Below, piece by piece: positions 19,823 to 29,682 of a DNA stretch of 64,000 bases; the stretch's first letter is position 1; each line of letters starts with the position of its first letter. This stretch comes from an uncultured Gammaproteobacteria bacterium (lineage in GTDB: Bacteria > Pseudomonadota > Gammaproteobacteria > GCA-001735895): positions 1 through 64,000 of the forward strand of contig CAMYLU010000020.1 of NCBI GenBank assembly GCA_947259485.1. The letters are read 5' to 3'. The translations under genes were made by a program, and so were the position numbers. Under the pieces are notes generated by a model that was not told the origin of the DNA, ran no database searches, and worked only from the letters and a program-made list of their open reading frames with translations.

Positions 19823-22800
19823 GTCAGTCCCTCGCTTGGCTGCGGTTCGGACTGTAAGCTGGCGTGCACGTCTTCATAGATAGACAGCATCGCTGGAATC
19901 ACCAGTAATATCAGCAGCGTCGCAAAGGCAAGCCCGAAGGCGATTGAAACCGCCATTGGTATCAGGAACTGTGCCTGGCGCGAGGTTTCGAACAGCAATG
20001 GCGTCAGACCCGCGATGGTCGTAAGCGAGGTTAATAACACCGCGCGCAGGCGCTGACAGGCGGCTTCTTCTAGCGCCTCGCGGATTGAAGCACCTTTGTC
20101 CCTGATATGGCGATAAAACATGACCAGGATAATCGAGTCGTTGACAACGATGCCTGACAGGCCAAAAAAGCCGAACAGTGACAGGATAGTCAGGTTCATG
20201 TCCATGAACCAGTGACCGAGCACGGCTCCCGTCAGTCCCAGGGGTATGGTCAGCATGACCAGGAAAGGCCATCCATAGGATGAAAACACCCAGGCTAAGA
20301 CGAGATACATCAATGTCAACGCAATAATTGCGCCGATGCGCATATCGGCGAAGGTTTCGCGTTGACTGGCTGAGCGCCCCTCGATACTGAATTGAACCCC
20401 GTACTTACTGGCCAGTTCAGGCAGCGTAAATTGTGTCAGGTCGGCGACGATTTCCGAAGTGTTATTAAGCGCGGCGTTGACATCCGCCGACACGTCAACC
20501 GAAAGCCTGCCGTTGAAATGTCTCAGGGTCTCGAAACCCTGCGCCGAGCGCCAGTTGGCGACCGTTTCGAGGGCCACGAACTCACCACTGGGTAGCTTAA
20601 TCGGCAAATACAGCAAACTGTCGAGACGCCGCTGCTCGGAGTCGGGCAGCTGTAAACGAACTTCGACCTCGTCGGCGCCCTGTTGAAAGCGTTGCAGGAT
20701 GATGCCGTCATAGGCGGCCCGCAACTGACGCCCGATATCGGTGATCGATAAGCCAAGGGCCTCGCCTGCCGGGCTCAACTCGTATATCAATTGCTCCCTG
20801 CCGTAGGGGAGATCATCATCGATGGCGCTGACACCGGGGATTCCCTGCAGTGATTGCGCCAGGTCAAGTGCAGCTGTTTTTAGTCGATGGGGCGTGGTAC
20901 CGGTGAGTCTTATGTTGAGTTCGCGTCTCGACGGACCGACCCGGCGCGAGGTAATCTGGAAACTTTCCACCCCTGGTGGAACCTTGATGCGCGAGCGCCA
21001 GTTCTTGATGAAACTGGGATTATCTGTGCTGCGTTGATCGGAGCCGAGCAGTTCGACGTAAATTGAACCCACCCGTTCGCCTGTTATCGCGCGGCCACGA
21101 CCGACCGTGGACGCATGCACCCTGTAGTAAGTCGAAACCACGGCTTCATCGATATCGGCGATGGTGTTGAGTAATTCGGCCTCGATCCTGTCGACGAATT
21201 TATCGACTTCTTCGCCTGAGGTACCGGAGACAAAACGCACGTTTGCATACACCGTGGTCGACTCGGGAGAAGGAAAGAATTGCCAGCCTGTCTTGCCTCC
21301 GAAAAATAATCCGGCCGCAAACAACAGGAAACCAATGGCGGTTGCAATAGTGGTCCAGCGAAACTCGATTGCATTGCGTACCAGCCGACGAAACCAGTGA
21401 TCGCGCAAGTGCGCAAAACCCCGATCCAGTCTTTGCTTCAGACGAGATTGTTTGTCCGCACGTCCCTGCACAAAGGCATGTCTTAAATGGCCGGGCAGAA
21501 TCAGGAAACTTTCGATCAGTGAAGCGATGATGACGCAGACGATAACCATTGGAATTGCCATCATGATGCTGCCCATGCGACCGCCGATCAACATCAACGG
21601 AAGAAATGCCGCGATGGTTGTCAGGGATGAAGCCAGAACCGGTGCCAGCATGCGCCTGGCGCCCCCTTCGGAAGCCATCAGGGGAGCCTCACCCATGTCG
21701 AAATGGGCCTGTGCGTCTTCGCCGACCACTATGGCATCGTCGACAATAATGCCGAGCGCCATGATCAGTGCAAACAGGCTGATCATGTTGATTGAACCAC
21801 CGACCAGGTACAGCACGGCGAGGGTAGCCATGAATGAAACCGGAATACCGACGGCAACCCAGAACGCCACGCGTGCCGATAAGAACAGGTAAAGAATCAG
21901 CAACACCAGTACCAGGCCGCCGGCACCATTTTTAAGCAGCAGCATGATGCGCTCTTTAATCAGCTGCCAGCGCTCGTTAAAAACCTGGATTTCGATATTT
22001 GGAGGTAACTGGGGCCGGGCCTGGTCGAGCCAGTTTTGTAATATCTCCGCTGCTTCCAGCGAGTCCCCGTTTTCATTGCGACGCAACACCAGTACCACGG
22101 CGTTATTGCCGCGCAGACTGATCGTCGGCGAACCGGGCAGATGCCGTCTTTCGATTTTGGCTATGTCACCGAGATGAATGCGCTTATCGTACTCACTGAC
22201 AATGGCGAGATTGGCGAAATCCTGTGGCGTCCTGCGCTGGTTTTGACTGCGAATCTCGCGCGCACCATCGTCTTCTCCTATCAAGCCAGCCGGTAGATCC
22301 TGGCTTTCAGCATCGATGCGGTTTGCCAGTTCCCCAAGGCCGACGCCGAGGCGCTGCATTTGTTCGGCAGCAAGCTCGATTTGCAGCTGTTGTTTGGGCA
22401 AACCGGAAATTTCCACCTTGTCAATGCCAGCGTTGATCAGCTCACGTTCGAACTGCCGGGCCAACAGGCGCAGTTCGTCGATCTGTGAAGGCCCGCTTAT
22501 AAGCAAACGAGCAACTGACTCGTAACGCACCAACTGCGCAACCTTCGGTTTTTCTGCATCCTCCGGTAGATTGTTGAAATCATCAACCTGCTTTTTGACT
22601 TCATCCAGCGCGAAGGTCATGTTGCTGTTTTCGTCGAATTCGAGTGTGATCCCGGATGTCCCGGTTGCCGAGGTCGAGGTTATTTCCTTTAAACGGTCGA
22701 TGCTGCGCAGTCGCTGTTCCAACGGAATCGTAATACCTGATTCCACATCTTCGGCGCTGGCACCGCTCCAGATGGTACTGACCGTTATTCGATCGAGCTC

Positions 22801-22926
22801 AAAGTTTGGAAAGAACTGTACATTCAGTTTTTGCAGGGCGATGACCCCGGACAACAGCATCATCACCATCAGCAGGTTGGCAGCAACCCGGTGGCGCGCG
22901 AAGATGCCGAGAATGCTATTCGACAT
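19819..22926 (-). CDS. RND efflux permease
   Basis: Inner-membrane proton-driven pump of the HAE1/AcrB superfamily, about 1035 residues. Two repeats of six transmembrane helices plus large periplasmic loops are visible, with the paired charged motif in TM4 (IMALGIIVDDAIVV). The upstream frame is open to 22986, but the start at 22926 (MSNSILGIFARHRVAANLL) matches the family N terminus, which enters the membrane at once. The start overlaps the adaptor stop by 11 bases, so the two are coupled. No outer-membrane factor gene is nearby; a TolC-type channel is presumably shared. Substrate unknown. Confidence 0.95.
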   Translation of the reverse strand: MSNSILGIFARHRVAANLLMVMMLLSGVIALQKLNVQFFPNFELDRITVSTIWSGASAEDVESGITIPLEQRLRSIDRLKEITSTSATGTSGITLEFDENSNMTFALDEVKKQVDDFNNLPEDAEKPKVAQLVRYESVARLLISGPSQIDELRLLARQFERELINAGIDKVEISGLPKQQLQIELAAEQMQRLGVGLGELANRIDAESQDLPAGLIGEDDGAREIRSQNQRRTPQDFANLAIVSEYDKRIHLGDIAKIERRHLPGSPTISLRGNNAVVLVLRRNENGDSLEAAEILQNWLDQARPQLPPNIEIQVFNERWQLIKERIMLLLKNGAGGLVLVLLILYLFLSARVAFWVAVGIPVSFMATLAVLYLVGGSINMISLFALIMALGIIVDDAIVVGEDAQAHFDMGEAPLMASEGGARRMLAPVLASSLTTIAAFLPLMLIGGRMGSIMMAIPMVIVCVIIASLIESFLILPGHLRHAFVQGRADKQSRLKQRLDRGFAHLRDHWFRRLVRNAIEFRWTTIATAIGFLLFAAGLFFGGKTGWQFFPSPESTTVYANVRFVSGTSGEEVDKFVDRIEAELLNTIADIDEAVVSTYYRVHASTVGRGRAITGERVGSIYVELLGSDQRSTDNPSFIKNWRSRIKVPPGVESFQITSRRVGPSRRELNIRLTGTTPHRLKTAALDLAQSLQGIPGVSAIDDDLPYGREQLIYELSPAGEALGLSITDIGRQLRAAYDGIILQRFQQGADEVEVRLQLPDSEQRRLDSLLYLPIKLPSGEFVALETVANWRSAQGFETLRHFNGRLSVDVSADVNAALNNTSEIVADLTQFTLPELASKYGVQFSIEGRSASQRETFADMRIGAIIALTLMYLVLAWVFSSYGWPFLVMLTIPLGLTGAVLGHWFMDMNLTILSLFGFFGLSGIVVNDSIILVMFYRHIRDKGASIREALEEAACQRLRAVLLTSLTTIAGLTPLLFETSRQAQFLIPMAVSIAFGLAFATLLILLVIPAMLSIYEDVHASLQSEPQPSEGLT

Positions 22927-24157
22927 TGATCTGCACCTTGAGACCAGTAACCGCATTGGGCAGGTGGGTGATCGCGATTTGATCACCGGGCTCTATATCA
23001 CTGCTGCGAATCAACACCAGTGCCCGACCACCTTCGGCACTTGATTGCCCGATCGAAACCACGTCGAGTGCCTGCAAGCGGCTCTCTACAACACGGTAGA
23101 CCCGGGAATTTCCATAAACCGCCTGGTAAGGCACCGCGAACACTCCGCTCTCGGCAGGAAGCATTAAACTGAGTGGCAATAACTCGCCCGGGCGCAGTTG
23201 TTCTGCGATGGCATCGATTGCGAAATAAGCGTCAATGCCGGTCGCCTCGGCTTCCCCGGCCAGGCGTATCAGTGGAAAACGACCTAAATACCTGCGATTG
23301 GGCACGCTGGCATCCAGTTGCTGTCCCTCGGCAAGTGCCAGCTGTACCGACTTAACGTAATTTATCGGAAGGTGTGCACGGATTTCGAGATTGCTGACCG
23401 GAAACAGCGAAATCAGGATCTGGCCAAGTGATACGCGATCCCCGGCGGCAACCCCAACCTCGCTGATGATCGCGTCGAAAGGTGCCTTTATCGCTGAACG
23501 GTCCATCGCTAACTTTGCCTGATCGAGTGCTGCCTTGCCACGATCATGTCTTGCCGCCAGGATTTGAAGTTTCGCCGGGTAACTTTCGACTTCGAGTTCA
23601 CGTGCGGTCACCTGGAGCTTGCGCCGACCCAATTCGCTACGAGCGCTATTCAGCGCGGTATCGGCGCTCAGGTTCTGCTTTTTCAACTCGACCAGGCGTT
23701 GTACCTCGTCATTGGCCAGCGCCAGCAGGTCGCGTTCGGTTTCAAGTGAAACCTGGTTTGACTGGTATCGAATCTTGAGTTCCGCGATCTGGTTATCGAT
23801 GTCACGCAAATCGGCTTCGGCCTGGAGTAACGATGCCGCGAAATCGCGTCGGTCCATGGTTACCAGGGGTTGCCCCTGGTCGACGCGAGCGCCATTGCGT
23901 ACGAACACTTTCTCGACGATGCCACCCCCCGGGGCTGCCGCCTTCAATTGTTCGGGCGACTCGATGCGACCGTACAGCGTAACGCTGGGCGAAAGTGTCT
24001 GTTGTCGGGCTTCGATAATATCGATCTGCCAGACTTTCTCGGTTAGCGCAGGTCTCTCTCTCTCGGTGCGGCTTGAGACCAGCGAAAAATAAAGCACGCC
24101 GGCAATCAGAAGCACCAGAAAAGGTAGTATTATTTTGGCCGAGGTCCTAGCTATCAT
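22916..24157 (-). CDS. RND efflux periplasmic adaptor (HlyD/AcrA family)
   Basis: Membrane-fusion protein that links the RND permease to an outer-membrane channel. The 413-residue protein has an N-terminal membrane anchor (about 10-28) with no lipobox. A lipoyl/biotinyl-like half (GGGIVEKVFVRNGARVDQGQPL) comes next, then a long coiled-coil hairpin (about 100-200), the second lipoyl half (IKAPFDAIISEVGV) and a beta-barrel domain. It is the first gene of the three-gene efflux operon on this strand. Confidence 0.94.
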   Translation of the reverse strand: MIARTSAKIILPFLVLLIAGVLYFSLVSSRTERERPALTEKVWQIDIIEARQQTLSPSVTLYGRIESPEQLKAAAPGGGIVEKVFVRNGARVDQGQPLVTMDRRDFAASLLQAEADLRDIDNQIAELKIRYQSNQVSLETERDLLALANDEVQRLVELKKQNLSADTALNSARSELGRRKLQVTARELEVESYPAKLQILAARHDRGKAALDQAKLAMDRSAIKAPFDAIISEVGVAAGDRVSLGQILISLFPVSNLEIRAHLPINYVKSVQLALAEGQQLDASVPNRRYLGRFPLIRLAGEAEATGIDAYFAIDAIAEQLRPGELLPLSLMLPAESGVFAVPYQAVYGNSRVYRVVESRLQALDVVSIGQSSAEGGRALVLIRSSDIEPGDQIAITHLPNAVTGLKVQINVE

Positions 24158-24220
24158 GGTGGATCCAGAAGCGGAAAATATAAAGCATACGCAGTATAAC
24201 CTTTGTAAAGGGGTGCGAGG

Positions 24221-24709
24221 CTAGGAATCGGTGAGTTCGAAGCGATTTAGAGCCCGATTCTTGATTACTTTACACGGATCAAAAATCTGCCCATTCATTG
24301 CCAGGTATACCCCCGCCGGCAATAGTTGAACGGCAGCGCAGGCAGCTCCAAGGTTGTAGGTTGCGTCGCTATGGCGCATGCGGGCCGGTTGCATTGCACC
24401 GAACAGCACAATGGTTTTATCCCTGATATCCAACAGGGCCTGTGCGGTCTCTATCATTGTGTCGGTGCCGTGGGTTATCAAAATCCTTTCTTCAATTACG
24501 TTACTGACAGCATCGTGGATCATTTTCCGATCAACGTCATTGATATCGAGGCTATCCTTTTCAAGTAGCTCTACGATGTCATACTCGAAGCCGATATTGG
24601 CCTCTTCGAGCAAATCCCCGATGATTGTATCGGCAAACTGAAACTCGCTTTTGGCGTCGAAATAAATCTTGTCGAAAGTACCACCGGTAGTGAAGATCTT
24701 GATTTTCAA
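24221..24709 (-). CDS. Single-domain asparaginase-like protein
   Basis: A 162-residue protein covering only the N-terminal domain of type I/II L-asparaginases, about half the usual length. The two catalytic threonine motifs are kept: TGGTF with Thr11, and HGTDT at residues 80-84 with the Asp partner at 83. A Lys in RDKTIV matches the active-site Lys, followed by GAMQPAR. In the normal enzyme residues from the C-terminal domain of a neighbouring subunit complete the site; they are missing here. Small stand-alone versions occur in other proteobacteria, so this is probably not a truncation. Activity on asparagine is uncertain. Confidence 0.85.
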   Translation of the reverse strand: MKIKIFTTGGTFDKIYFDAKSEFQFADTIIGDLLEEANIGFEYDIVELLEKDSLDINDVDRKMIHDAVSNVIEERILITHGTDTMIETAQALLDIRDKTIVLFGAMQPARMRHSDATYNLGAACAAVQLLPAGVYLAMNGQIFDPCKVIKNRALNRFELTDS

Positions 24710-24803
24710 AGCATGCTCCTGTTAGCGCATATGAAAGTTAGGCACGGTGCCAGATTAATATTGTAAACTGGGTGGGCCGGCTTCACTAACCTGAATAATT
24801 CGA

Positions 24804-26030
24804 ATGACTACTGAATCATTAGTTCGGCCAAAAGTGCCCGTTATCGCTATCTCCTGTGCCTGTATTATTGCTCTGCTGGCGTTCGGCCCGCGTTCCGCGA
24901 TGGGTTTTTTCCAACTGCCCATTTTGCAGGATACTGGTTGGGATCGGACCACGTTTGGTATGGCGATGGCCTTGCAGAATCTGTTCTGGGGCATGGGGCA
25001 GCCCTTGTTTGGCGTGATTGCCGACAAGTTCGGCGCCTGGCGGGTGCTTGCCACCGGGGCTAGCTTGTATGCTGCCGGCCTGGTCGTGATGGCGATTGCG
25101 CCGAGTCCCACGTGGCTGCATATTGGCGGCGGAGTTCTGATAGGACTGGGTGTTGCGGCCTGCTCCTTCGGTGTTGTGCTGGCTTCGATTGCACGCCTGG
25201 TCAGCCCCGAGAAACGATCGTTTGCATTTGGTCTCGGCACTGCTGCCGGCTCGGCCGGAATGTTCGTGTTTGCACCGATTTCACAGGGCTTGATCGATAC
25301 CCTGGGCTGGTCCGACAGCCTGGTCGCAATCGGTGCGATCATGCTAATCATTCCGCTACTGGCGATTCCGCTAAGGGGTAATTCCTCGACCTCGAAATTT
25401 GCCGCAGTTGAATTCGAACAAACGGTTGGCGCTGCATTGCGCGAGGCGTTCGCGAGTAAGGGATATCTATTACTGACATCCGGATTTTTCGTCTGTGGCT
25501 TCCAGGTCGCATTTATCACCGCCCATTTTCCTGCCTATATCAATGATCTCGGCATCGCTTCGCGCTGGGCGGTGGTCGCAATCAGCCTGATCGGATTTTT
25601 CAACATCATCGGTTCGCTGGCTTCCGGTATCATCGGGCAACATTACTCGAAGCCGATTTTTCTGAGCCTGATATATATTGCCCGCTCCATAGCCTTTACG
25701 GTATTCCTGTTGATGCCTGCAAGCCCCACGACGGTTGTCGTGTTTGCTGTCGTCATTGGCTTGTTATGGCTGTCCACCGTGGCCCCGACCAACGCGCTGG
25801 TCGCGGTTATGTTTGGTACCCGTTACCTGGGGATGCTCGGGGGAATCGTTTTCTTTTCCCACCAGGTAGGCTCATTTCTCGGAGTCTGGATGGGAGGCTT
25901 TCTTTATGACGCGACCGGCTCCTACGATGTCGTCTGGTGGCTCGGAGTAGCGCTCGGAATATTCGCCGCAATCGTGCACTGGCCAATCCGCGAAGAACCC
26001 GTCCATCGCCCGATTCCACAAACTACCTGA
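24804..26030 (+). CDS. MFS transporter
   Basis: A 408-residue major facilitator protein with twelve predicted transmembrane helices. The loop 2-3 motif is GQPLFGVIADKFG-like (residues about 64-76), and internal symmetry is seen around residue 215. Its overall pattern resembles monocarboxylate/oxalate-formate type carriers, but the substrate cannot be read from sequence. It is transcribed away from the asparaginase-like gene and towards the RimK group, with only 13 bases between its stop and the next convergent gene. Confidence 0.9.
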   Translation: MTTESLVRPKVPVIAISCACIIALLAFGPRSAMGFFQLPILQDTGWDRTTFGMAMALQNLFWGMGQPLFGVIADKFGAWRVLATGASLYAAGLVVMAIAPSPTWLHIGGGVLIGLGVAACSFGVVLASIARLVSPEKRSFAFGLGTAAGSAGMFVFAPISQGLIDTLGWSDSLVAIGAIMLIIPLLAIPLRGNSSTSKFAAVEFEQTVGAALREAFASKGYLLLTSGFFVCGFQVAFITAHFPAYINDLGIASRWAVVAISLIGFFNIIGSLASGIIGQHYSKPIFLSLIYIARSIAFTVFLLMPASPTTVVVFAVVIGLLWLSTVAPTNALVAVMFGTRYLGMLGGIVFFSHQVGSFLGVWMGGFLYDATGSYDVVWWLGVALGIFAAIVHWPIREEPVHRPIPQTT

Positions 26031-26043
26031 CGTGAGCGTCCGA

Positions 26044-27090
26044 TTAGACCAGGGGGGGTTCGTCGCTTAGCAATTCGTCAGTATTCGGATCGAGTTCTTC
26101 GTGATAGGCATCGATGTTCTCCGCTACGCGGTCAACGGCCTCGTAACTGGCGATATTAAAAATCGCCTCGCCCGCGAAAACCAGCGGCAGATTGGTTTTG
26201 CCAATGATGATTCCGGCGACTGGACTAACCAGTTCCTCGGTATTTTCACCGAGCGGGTTATTGATGTAAGCCAGCAGGTCACCAATTTCGACCTTGGTTC
26301 CGGTCGCTACCAGGGAGCGCAGAATTCCACTTTGCGCGGCTCGTACCCAGCGAGTAGTATTCGCGACCAGCGCCTCTGATTTTCTCTTCCTCTTGCTTTT
26401 GGCGCGCATACCGAGTTCCCGCATCACCTGCAGCACACCCTTGACACCAGCCCTGATCGCAACTTCATCAAAGCGCAGCGCTTCGCCTGCCTCGTAAAGT
26501 AATACACCGATGCCGTTGCTGTGTGCGGATTCACGGAAGGACCCTTCGAGCAGTTTGGCATTGAGGATGACCGGAACTCCGAACGCCTGGGCCAGCGCTT
26601 CCAGTTCAGGTTCACCCTGCAGGTTGGCGCGAATCTGCGGCAAGTTTTCGCGATTGACTGCACCCGTGTGCAGGTCAATGATATGGCTGCAGTGAGGGAT
26701 GATCTGCGTCATCAATACGTGGGCGAGACGCGACGCCATCGATCCGTTTTCGGAGCCGGGGAATGATCGATTCAAATCACGGCGGTCGGGAAGGTAGCGT
26801 GACTTGGAAACGAAACCATAGACATTTACCACGGGTATTGCGATCAGCGTACCTTTGATTCGATCGATGAACTTGTGCGACAACAGGCGCCGTATGATTT
26901 CAACACCATTAATTTCATCTCCATGCACGGCGGCACTAACCAACAGAACCGGGCCGGGTCGCCGACCGTGTACCACGTGTACCGGCATGTTGACGCTACT
27001 ATGCGTGTAGAAACTGGGTAACGGGATGTCTATCGATTGCCGGCTGCCGGGTTTAATCGCTACCCCGGCAATCTCGATGGCCGCTTGCAT
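26044..27090 (-). CDS. Succinylglutamate desuccinylase / aspartoacylase family protein
   Basis: Zinc carboxypeptidase-fold (M14-like) amidohydrolase of about 348 residues. Zinc-binding motifs are visible: HGDEINGVE early, then IDLHTGA, and a later Glu in LLYEAGEA. The C-terminal third is a beta-rich barrel-like domain (AQSGILRSLVATGTKVEIGD). The frame is open to 27138, but the ATG at 27090, directly after the rimK stop, is the better start. Relatives cluster with RimK. Its substrate here is unknown; a reasonable guess is an acylated or glutamylated amino acid or peptide made or used with RimK. Confidence 0.88.
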   Translation of the reverse strand: MQAAIEIAGVAIKPGSRQSIDIPLPSFYTHSSVNMPVHVVHGRRPGPVLLVSAAVHGDEINGVEIIRRLLSHKFIDRIKGTLIAIPVVNVYGFVSKSRYLPDRRDLNRSFPGSENGSMASRLAHVLMTQIIPHCSHIIDLHTGAVNRENLPQIRANLQGEPELEALAQAFGVPVILNAKLLEGSFRESAHSNGIGVLLYEAGEALRFDEVAIRAGVKGVLQVMRELGMRAKSKRKRKSEALVANTTRWVRAAQSGILRSLVATGTKVEIGDLLAYINNPLGENTEELVSPVAGIIIGKTNLPLVFAGEAIFNIASYEAVDRVAENIDAYHEELDPNTDELLSDEPPLV

Positions 27091-27091
27091 T

Positions 27092-27994
27092 TTAGCCCTT
27101 GCCACGTGTCCTGGTTTTGCCGGGTTGCAACTTTTCAAGATTGTTGATGATTAAACCGGCGACATCCTTGCCGGTGGCACCTTCGATACCCTCCAGTCCA
27201 GGGCTTGAATTGACTTCCATCACCACGGGTCCATGGTTGGAACGCAACAGGTCGACACCGGCGACGTTCAGACCCATTATTCGTGCCGCTCTGACCGCGG
27301 TTGAGCGTTCCTCGGGCGTAATTTTAATCAGGCTGGAAGCACCACCACGATGCAGGTTAGAGCGAAATTCACCTTTGGGCGCCTGGCGTTTCATGGCAGC
27401 GACGACCTTGCCATCGATGACGAAGCAGCGGATGTCGGAACCCCCGGCTTCCTTGATAAACTCCTGTACCAGGATATCGGCCTTAACGCCCATGAATCCC
27501 TCGATGACACTTTCGGCCGCTTTTTGTGTTTCCGCCAGAACCACGCCGATACCCTGGGTTCCCTGCAGCAGCTTGACCACCAGGGGTGCGCCACCAACCA
27601 TCTTGATGACGTCCTTGATGTCATCCGGCTTGTTGGCATAACCGGTAAGTGGCATGCCTATGCCTCTGCGGGATAATAATTGCAGCGAACGCAGCTTGTC
27701 GCGTGAGCGACCGATGGCTACCGATTCGTTCAGCGCTACCACGCCCATCATTTCAAACTGCCTTAAAACGGAGAGGCCATAAGCGGTAACCGATGCGCCG
27801 ATGCGAGGTATAACCGCGTCAAAGTCTTCGAGTATTTCACCACGGTAGTGAATCGAGGGTTTGTGCGCCGCGATATTCATATAGGCACGCAGTACGTCAA
27901 TGACGATGATCTTGTGACCGCGTTCCTCGGCGGCCTCGATAATGCGACGTGAGGAATATAGCTTTCGGTTTCGCGAAAGAAGAGCAATTTTCAT
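27092..27994 (-). CDS. rimK: RimK-type alpha-L-glutamate ligase
   Basis: ATP-grasp ligase that adds glutamate residues to the C terminus of ribosomal protein S6 and can make poly-alpha-glutamate. The 300 residues match E. coli RimK length. The N-terminal stretch MKIALLSRN, the ATP-binding [13 protein letters not shown] loop, [17 protein letters not shown] and the Mg-binding [14 protein letters not shown] are all present. It lies between a RimB-like protease gene and an aspartoacylase-like gene, all on one strand and nearly touching, so the three probably act on the same substrate. Confidence 0.95.
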   Translation of the reverse strand: MKIALLSRNRKLYSSRRIIEAAEERGHKIIVIDVLRAYMNIAAHKPSIHYRGEILEDFDAVIPRIGASVTAYGLSVLRQFEMMGVVALNESVAIGRSRDKLRSLQLLSRRGIGMPLTGYANKPDDIKDVIKMVGGAPLVVKLLQGTQGIGVVLAETQKAAESVIEGFMGVKADILVQEFIKEAGGSDIRCFVIDGKVVAAMKRQAPKGEFRSNLHRGGASSLIKITPEERSTAVRAARIMGLNVAGVDLLRSNHGPVVMEVNSSPGLEGIEGATGKDVAGLIINNLEKLQPGKTRTRGKG

Positions 27995-28006
27995 TTGATT
28001 ATCCGT

Positions 28007-28471
28007 CTATAACCCGTACAGCTTACGCGGTCTTAATTTACCATTGACATAGGAAACACCTGGATCAACCACGAATCGATTCTCCATGGCCCGGCGCCCC
28101 AGCAGCATGCGAAAGCGCATAGTATCACGGTTTGTCAGGGTCATCTCAATAGGCCAGGCGATATCACCGATGACAACTTTGCTTTGGATGACGTAACGCA
28201 TTTCGCGATGTCCGCCGGAATCGGTGACCTCGCGAAAGTCGTAAACCGGTGCGTGGCATTCGACTTCAAACGCCTGGTTAAGCTGTATCGGATGGATCAG
28301 GAAGCGGAGCATATCAATCCCATCCCGGGTATAGGGCTCGATTAGGAAGGCGTGCAATGCGGAGGTGCGGGCCCCGGTATCGATCTTGGCCTTGATCGCC
28401 GGTAGATTCAGCTCCGGTAATGCCGCCCATTCCCGCCATCCGATAGTGGCTTGCGTTGATTCAGCTGTCAT
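28007..28471 (-). CDS. RimB-like retropepsin-fold protein (putative ATP-dependent zinc protease family)
   Basis: A 154-residue protein of the DUF785 / RimK-associated aspartic-protease-like family. The active-site-like motif AKIDTGARTSAL (Asp-Thr-Gly, near residues 30-40) is followed by RRAMENRFVVDP near the end, the typical arrangement. In Pseudomonas a relative, RimB, is encoded with RimA and RimK and affects S6 modification. Here it lies 12 bases upstream of rimK, so a role in processing or controlling RimK targets is likely but inferred. Confidence 0.85.
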   Translation of the reverse strand: MTAESTQATIGWREWAALPELNLPAIKAKIDTGARTSALHAFLIEPYTRDGIDMLRFLIHPIQLNQAFEVECHAPVYDFREVTDSGGHREMRYVIQSKVVIGDIAWPIEMTLTNRDTMRFRMLLGRRAMENRFVVDPGVSYVNGKLRPRKLYGL

Positions 28472-28492
28472 AGAGGTAAAAAATTGTCCTGG

Positions 28493-29662
28493 TTAATCCA
28501 ATTCTGACGTCTCGCGGCAGCGATGTACAAGGTTTTTAATCATTCGGTCGCAGGCCAGCAGTTGCTCGCGACTGACAAATTCATCAGGCTTGTGGGCCTG
28601 GTCGATACTGCCCGGACCACACACCAGGCAGTTGACACCGATGCCATCGAATAATCCGGCCTCGGTGCCAAAACTGACATTGTCACCGATATTGTCAATC
28701 GGATTGATCGAGCGCGTGTAGGTGATGACCGTCGACTCAGGATCGGTGTGTAAGCCCGGATAGGACGAGGTTTCGTCGAAACGGATCTCGCTATCGGGAT
28801 AGCGAGATTTCATATCGGTTAGCAATACGTCATCGGCATAATGCCTGATTTCATGCACCAGTGCGTCGAGATCCTCCTGCGGCAGGTTTCGGATCTCGAA
28901 TTCGAATTCGCATTGCTTCGGCACGATGTTAAGTGCGGTACCACCGTTGATGGTACCGACGTGAAAGGTTGAATAGGGAACCGAGTAGCTTTGATCAGTC
29001 AATTTCTGCTGCACGCGCGTATTCATATTGCGGATAAATGCGATTAACTCGGCGGCATATTCAACCGCGTTAACGCCGTTGCTGATATAGGCGGAATGGC
29101 AGGAGAGACCGCTGACCGTGACCCGGTAAGAAAGCTTACCCTTGTGGCCGAGGACCATGCTCATGTTAGTCGGTTCCCCGATCAGGCCGATACGCGGTTT
29201 GACTTCGAATCCAGCCATCGCGTCGACCAGTTTCTTGGCGCCAAGGCAACCAATTTCTTCATCGTAGGAAAACGCGAGGTGAATGGGCGTTTTTAACAAC
29301 CCGGCTGTAATCTGGGGCAGTCCCGCAAGCACACAGGCAATAAAGCCTTTCATATCGCATGAACCGCGACCAACCAGTCTTTTATCCTCGGTTTTTAAAT
29401 GATAGGGATCGCTGTGCCAGTCCTGGCCGGTGGTCGGTACAACGTCGGTATGACCGGAAAGCATAACGCCACCAATGTCGTTTGGCCCGATGGTGGCGTA
29501 GAGATTGGCGCGACTCTGGTCATCGTTATGCACCAGTAGCGATTCGATACCGTGGTCGCCAAGCAGGTTGCGGATAAAATCGATCAGTTGCAGATTCGAT
29601 GTCCTGCTGGTGGTATCGAATGCGACCAGCCGGGCCAGAATTTCTTCACTATTCATAACCAT
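28493..29662 (-). CDS. argE: Acetylornithine deacetylase
   Basis: M20-family zinc amidohydrolase that turns N-acetylornithine into ornithine in arginine synthesis. The 389 residues include SGHTDVVP (first metal ligand and Asp), GRGSCDMKGFIA (bridging Asp), the catalytic-base pair in SYDEEIGCLGA and a late His in GSIDQAHKPDE. Length is that of ArgE. It lies 21 bases before the rimB-like gene on the same strand and 20 bases after a DUF1028 gene. The surrounding amino acid and peptide genes also allow a broader deacylase role. Confidence 0.92.
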   Translation of the reverse strand: MVMNSEEILARLVAFDTTSRTSNLQLIDFIRNLLGDHGIESLLVHNDDQSRANLYATIGPNDIGGVMLSGHTDVVPTTGQDWHSDPYHLKTEDKRLVGRGSCDMKGFIACVLAGLPQITAGLLKTPIHLAFSYDEEIGCLGAKKLVDAMAGFEVKPRIGLIGEPTNMSMVLGHKGKLSYRVTVSGLSCHSAYISNGVNAVEYAAELIAFIRNMNTRVQQKLTDQSYSVPYSTFHVGTINGGTALNIVPKQCEFEFEIRNLPQEDLDALVHEIRHYADDVLLTDMKSRYPDSEIRFDETSSYPGLHTDPESTVITYTRSINPIDNIGDNVSFGTEAGLFDGIGVNCLVCGPGSIDQAHKPDEFVSREQLLACDRMIKNLVHRCRETSELD

Positions 29663-29682
29663 TTCCGTTGCAAAGACCGTTC